Shown piece by piece: positions 60,401 through 64,000 of a stretch of 64,000 nt of DNA. Below the pieces are notes generated by a model. It worked only from the letters and a program-made list of their open reading frames with translations, searched no databases and was not told the origin of the DNA. Positions within the stretch are counted from its first letter, which is position 1. Each line of letters starts with the position of its first letter. The position numbers were made by a program, and so were the translations under genes. The stretch comes from Huiozyma naganishii CBS 8797 (Eukaryota > Ascomycota > Saccharomycetes > Saccharomycetales > Saccharomycetaceae): the NCBI RefSeq assembly GCF_000348985.1, contig NC_035923.1, positions 992,001-1,056,000 on the forward strand, read 5' to 3'.

Positions 60401-61435
60401 TGGTTGTTGTTTTAATTTCTGTTGCACAACTCCATGTGGTTTGGACAATGAATCGAGTTGGCCGTAATGGCACATGACAATTGGTGCCTTGCGAACAATC
60501 TTCTTTCGCAATTGTTTCTTCCTACGGTAGTAATGGTTTCTCTCTATTCCATCTTCCTACTGTCGTGTTAAGTGGTTGCTTCTTCTCTTTTCCACTTTGA
60601 TCTAAACACGCCTCTTTCCATATTTCCTATCACATCACAGATATGATCTATTGCGGTATGCTTTTAAAGTTGGTGGTGATTGTTTCATTGAACTCCAAAG
60701 GTTAATCCCACTGACAGGGTGGTCAGGTATTGGCGGCATTGATTCCTAAAGCAAGACAGACGATGGTTCGACTGCGGGGTGTTCCTACCTTGGGGGTAGG
60801 GCCAGCACTCCGCACAAAGCAGTGACACATCTGATCGAGAACTCATGTACACTTTCCTTTCTAGATACTGTTTTAAGGTCGCCACGTCATAAGCTCTTCT
60901 CCTTGGTCCTGCTGCTGGTGCTGGTTGGGGGACCGCGACCACCCCGGGCACTAAAGTCAACGCAATTTCGGATTGTTCCTTTCTATAACAAAATAAACAT
61001 ATATGTTTGTACTAAGCGCTATTATTATTTACACGGTTCGAGCTGCACTACGCCGCTGTCTGCTGGTGTGGCTGCCCTGTGGGATGGATCCTCAGGCACG
61101 GAGGTCTGCCCTGTACTCTTGCTCGGTTTACAATATCCAGGAATGCAATGGTGATGCTACAACATGCTTCGCACTCTTTAACAAACACTGCGGAATGTTT
61201 GCAAAGAGAATAAGGATTAAAGATGGAAACCGGTTGACTCAATGTACCTCTGGAGTGTAGTTGAAAGCAGACAATTGGTTAGACACCGTACTGTCTGATG
61301 GCATTAATGATGCCGTTCTTGCTTTTGTAGTTGACTCTAAGAGCTAAAGTAGGTTGTAATAGAGTCAAGCGGGTAAGGACTGTTTGATATTTTTATCCAC
61401 ACCGTGTATACGTAGTTGAACGAGTTATATTGTGT
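60401..61435. repeat. Tandem tract 2, copy B
   Basis: Second copy of tract 2, starting at the first base after the gap. It has an additional ~240 bp (about 61060-61295) not in copy A. This segment contains a frame with several cysteines (NIQECNGDATTCFALFNKHC) that ends at 61258-61260. I cannot assign it to any family. Confidence 0.7.
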
Positions 61436-61440
61436 TTAGA

Positions 61441-61711
61441 TGTGAAATCAGAATAAGATCATTCCTTACCGCCTGCTTTTAAGAACCATTTGTATGCAAA
61501 GAACTATTGTTGAGACGATTTTCTTGTAGTTTTAGATTACACTTTATGTACCTTTTACTGAAATTGAGCTCGCAAGTAACGGCTGCAGAAACCCCAGTGG
61601 TCCCTACATCAGCAGCAAATTGGGACCGTTAGGCTGCTTTAATCCGACAGGCATGTCTGTTCATAAATTGAGTGCTTTTACTATGACCAATAGCAAATAT
61701 CTCCCCCAGAA
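61441..61711 (-). repeat. LTR-like repeat TGTGGGAG...TTTCACA (copy 2, inverted)
   Basis: On the minus strand it aligns in order with 50731-50965. It ends TTTCACA at 61441. More diverged and longer than copy 1, and without a visible target duplication. The two copies bracket 10.5 kb that includes the orphan gene and OYE. Confidence 0.5.
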
Positions 61712-62984
61712 AGTCTCTTCAATTTTTAACAAATTCAACAGTAAAAAAAGTAAAAATCAAAATACTTTTTAAAGTGATGTAATATTACAATATCAATAGT
61801 TTATATTATTTGACTTTATCACAACCAATCTAAAATTTAGTTTATTATATTTAATAACAAAAAAACAAATTTATAATCATGTGACCAATTAATTATTAAA
61901 AGTTTTAATTATCATTTACGACGCTTTTTGCAAAATGTTTTGTGTGGACAGGTAGTAAAAAATATACATATCATGTTTTACGTATTTTACAACAAGGTTT
62001 TTTTATTTTATCCTGTTTCTTAAAAAAGTTTCAATCTTATGCATATTTCATGAGCGTCACACGTTAGAGGAAATTTCGTATTGAGAATAGCTCTCAAGAG
62101 TATTATAAGTTATAAGCTGAAACTTTTACGTGCTATTTGTCAGGACGTGGTAAATGTTGAAAAAAGTGTACGTGGAGGTGCCCGCGTGGGTTTGTCAAGT
62201 GAAAAGTTTCACCGGGATAATATATGAAGAAACCGACGCTTCGTTACTACGTAATTAGTGTACTTGCGTAATATATAATCTCCTTCTAGAACACTACGCA
62301 ATATTTGTGGATAATTGATCAATAGAGTAGATCCTGTTTACTAATACAATATCTAACAAGTTTCTTAGTGAATTATAAGTTGAACAAGAGAAGTTTATGA
62401 AATCTCTTCGCAACATAGATCATTTTTAAAAGATCGTAAAAGAGGACTGCACACACTTAAAAAATAAACGGCCCTAGAATATTGTGGGCAACACTATTCT
62501 GTTTCAGAAACAGACAAAAAGCCTAAGGTAGGTGGTTTAGCCCTTTCAGCAGCCACCAATGTTTTTTAGCAAAGTGATCGCATAATTGACATCCCACACT
62601 ACTCGATATGTGCGGCGGATATGTAGTTTTTGCCCGTTCTTAGAAAGAACCCTATAGTGCAAACTCAACATCTAGGTAATAAAGATTGTAAATATGATAA
62701 GGAGGAAGATCCTCCCCAAAAAATATTCCTCTCCTTTACACTGTGGCGTATCGTGACATGTTTAACAGCCTTTAATGTATATAGATACCCGCTTCCAGGC
62801 ACGTGAATGTTTTTTTCGTTTTCGGTGTCCGATCATTTTCGAATGCCTTAAACAATTAGTTAAGAATTTTGAAATGAAAAAAAGATCCCGCTCCTAGAAC
62901 TACAATTAAATGTAGATACTTCCTGCCTCATCATTATGCTTGTGTTACTATAGGCAACTGTTCCTTATTCTCTTTTCGACACAT
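61712..62984. other. AT-rich spacer before YFH7
   Basis: 1.27 kb. The first 200 bp are extremely AT-rich and end near CATGTGAC (61879-61886), which reads as a CDEI-type octamer on the minus strand. No CDEIII (TTCCGAA) accompanies it. No ORF or RNA gene. The last few hundred bases are the YFH7 promoter. Confidence 0.4.
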
Positions 62985-64000
62985 ATGAGTGAACAAAATA
63001 CTGCTCAGGTTCTGGCCGATGAAGTATTGGATTTCTTTGACAAAAGAATAGGTCAAAACTACAGGATGATTGTGCTACTTGTTGGAGCTCCGGGTTCGGG
63101 AAAATCGAGCATTGCTTGTAGTTTGAAAGATGAGATCAATCGAAGATACAAGAAGCATAGAGCGGAGACAGGAGGTGGCACCGACGTTGACCGGTCTGTT
63201 TTCGATGTTGAGGGTATGTTGGGCCACGTTAAGGAGATACCTCCAAGTTTGAAAGAGGAGATGGAAAAAAACGACGGTATTATCCCCCGTTTTGTCGAAG
63301 ATTGTATGTTTAAGCCCGTAAAGTTAACTAGTGCAATCTTGCCGGATTCCACGACTACTCAAATTATTGGTAGAGGTGGGGTGTTGAACTCGATCACAAT
63401 TGAAAGGGATCAGAAGACAAAGACAACCGACCGCAATATTGCGGAGGTGATCCCTATGGATGGGTTTCATCTTTCACGAAGGTGCCTGGATGAGTTTAAA
63501 GATCCTGTTAGAGCCCATAAACGAAGGGGTTCGCCACCCACATTCGATAGCAATAATTTTCTCCAATTAGCTAAACTCATCGGGGCTGCTTCTCCTGCTA
63601 TTTCCGGGAAATACCGGGGAGGTCAACTGTTCAAAGAAATAGAGAGGACGTTTGATAACACATTACCGTCCATATATGTTCCTGGGTTTGACCACTCTTT
63701 GAAAGATCCAACTCCAAAAAGCTACTGCCTTGATAGTTCCGTTAGAATTGCAATTTTAGAAGGGCTGTATCTACTCTACGACAGGGAAAACTGGAAGGAA
63801 ATCTATCCAACACTTGAAGATAGAGGAGCTGTTTTGGTTTACAAAATTGATATCGAAGATGAAGTCATCCGAGATCGGGTGGCCAAGAGACATCTACATA
63901 GTAAACTGGTAAAAACACTGGAAGAAGGCAGAAGAAAGTTTGATGAGAACGACCTCCTTAATGCACACATTGTGAACGATCACATGATTTTGGTACCAGA
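62985..64000 (+). CDS. YFH7: P-loop kinase-like ATPase Yfh7 (3' end outside window)
   Basis: 338 codons from ATG at 62985, still open at the window end (S. cerevisiae 353 aa, so only the tail is missing). Seen: Walker A GAPGSGKS at residues 34-41; IPMDGFHLSRRCLDEFKDP with RAHKRRGSPPTFDSNNFLQL; VPGFDHSLKDPTP; VRIAILEGLYLLYDRENWKEIY; and RVAKRHLHSKLV. These are the hallmarks of Yfh7, a fungal relative of phosphoribulokinase and uridine kinase with ATPase activity. Its physiological substrate is not known. Its place here (YFR007W in S. cerevisiae) marks another synteny break. Confidence 0.95.
   Translation, partial: MSEQNTAQVLADEVLDFFDKRIGQNYRMIVLLVGAPGSGKSSIACSLKDEINRRYKKHRAETGGGTDVDRSVFDVEGMLGHVKEIPPSLKEEMEKNDGIIPRFVEDCMFKPVKLTSAILPDSTTTQIIGRGGVLNSITIERDQKTKTTDRNIAEVIPMDGFHLSRRCLDEFKDPVRAHKRRGSPPTFDSNNFLQLAKLIGAASPAISGKYRGGQLFKEIERTFDNTLPSIYVPGFDHSLKDPTPKSYCLDSSVRIAILEGLYLLYDRENWKEIYPTLEDRGAVLVYKIDIEDEVIRDRVAKRHLHSKLVKTLEEGRRKFDENDLLNAHIVNDHMILVP

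Noticed and set aside
60950..61260. Cysteine-containing ORF as a secreted or toxin-like peptide
   Set aside because: No signal peptide, no ATG in a sensible context and no family match. Kept only as a remark.
61700..61890. Possible centromere: very AT-rich stretch with CATGTGAC (CDEI on the minus strand)
   Set aside because: No CDEIII-like TTCCGAA core at the expected distance on either side.

Overview
The window is budding-yeast nuclear DNA from the family Saccharomycetaceae. The genes are compact and mostly intronless, the proteins align along their length with Saccharomyces cerevisiae proteins, tRNA-Leu(CAA) has its usual intron, and Ty1/copia LTR elements are present. Gene order suggests a lineage that did not pass through the whole-genome duplication (for example the Zygosaccharomyces/Torulaspora group). 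STE20, MRT4, SHU1, MRP4 and LAG1 lie in one run here, whereas S. cerevisiae splits this set between chromosomes VIII and XI. The species assignment is an inference. Two 20-N runs (57918-57937, 60381-60400) show a draft assembly. Four conserved genes (NET1, UTP18, SHU1, LAG1) are broken by single-base length changes in homopolymers, most simply sequencing errors.

Layout. 1-5.5 kb: END3, SAL1, PMS1, matching the left arm of S. cerevisiae chromosome XIV. 5.5-10 kb: a synteny break with an unrecognised ORF, a tRNA-Ala gene and a rearranged Ty1/copia element whose two LTRs face each other. 10-41.7 kb: a block matching chromosome X left arm: NET1, SMC3, JEM1, PSF2, ARG2, a YJL070C-type AMP-deaminase-like gene, tRNA-Cys, UTP18, YJL068C, MPM1, DLS1, BNA3, YHC3, IKS1. 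It is interrupted between SMC3 and JEM1 by a 6-kb island holding a solo LTR, tRNA-Leu and decayed repeats. 42-50.2 kb: STE20, MRT4, SHU1, MRP4, LAG1. 50.2-63 kb: accessory DNA with LTR-like repeats, a GC-rich orphan gene (51.4-53.2 kb), an Old Yellow Enzyme gene, and two partly duplicated, gap-bordered non-coding repeat tracts. 63-64 kb: YFH7, cut by the window end.

Functionally this is a normal mix of housekeeping genes: endocytosis, mismatch repair, nucleolar silencing, cohesin, ER chaperone, DNA replication, arginine and kynurenine metabolism, ribosome biogenesis, mitoribosome, ceramide synthesis and MAPK signalling. Several promoters carry the expected sites: MCB before SMC3 and PMS1, Gcn4 before ARG2, RRPE and PAC before MRT4, and a Yap1-type site before OYE.

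The most unusual material is the Ty element with an internal-tRNA primer site and inverted LTRs, the GC-rich orphan gene between LTR-like repeats, and the repeating promoter-like modules with a tandem mini-ORF at 18-19.7 kb.
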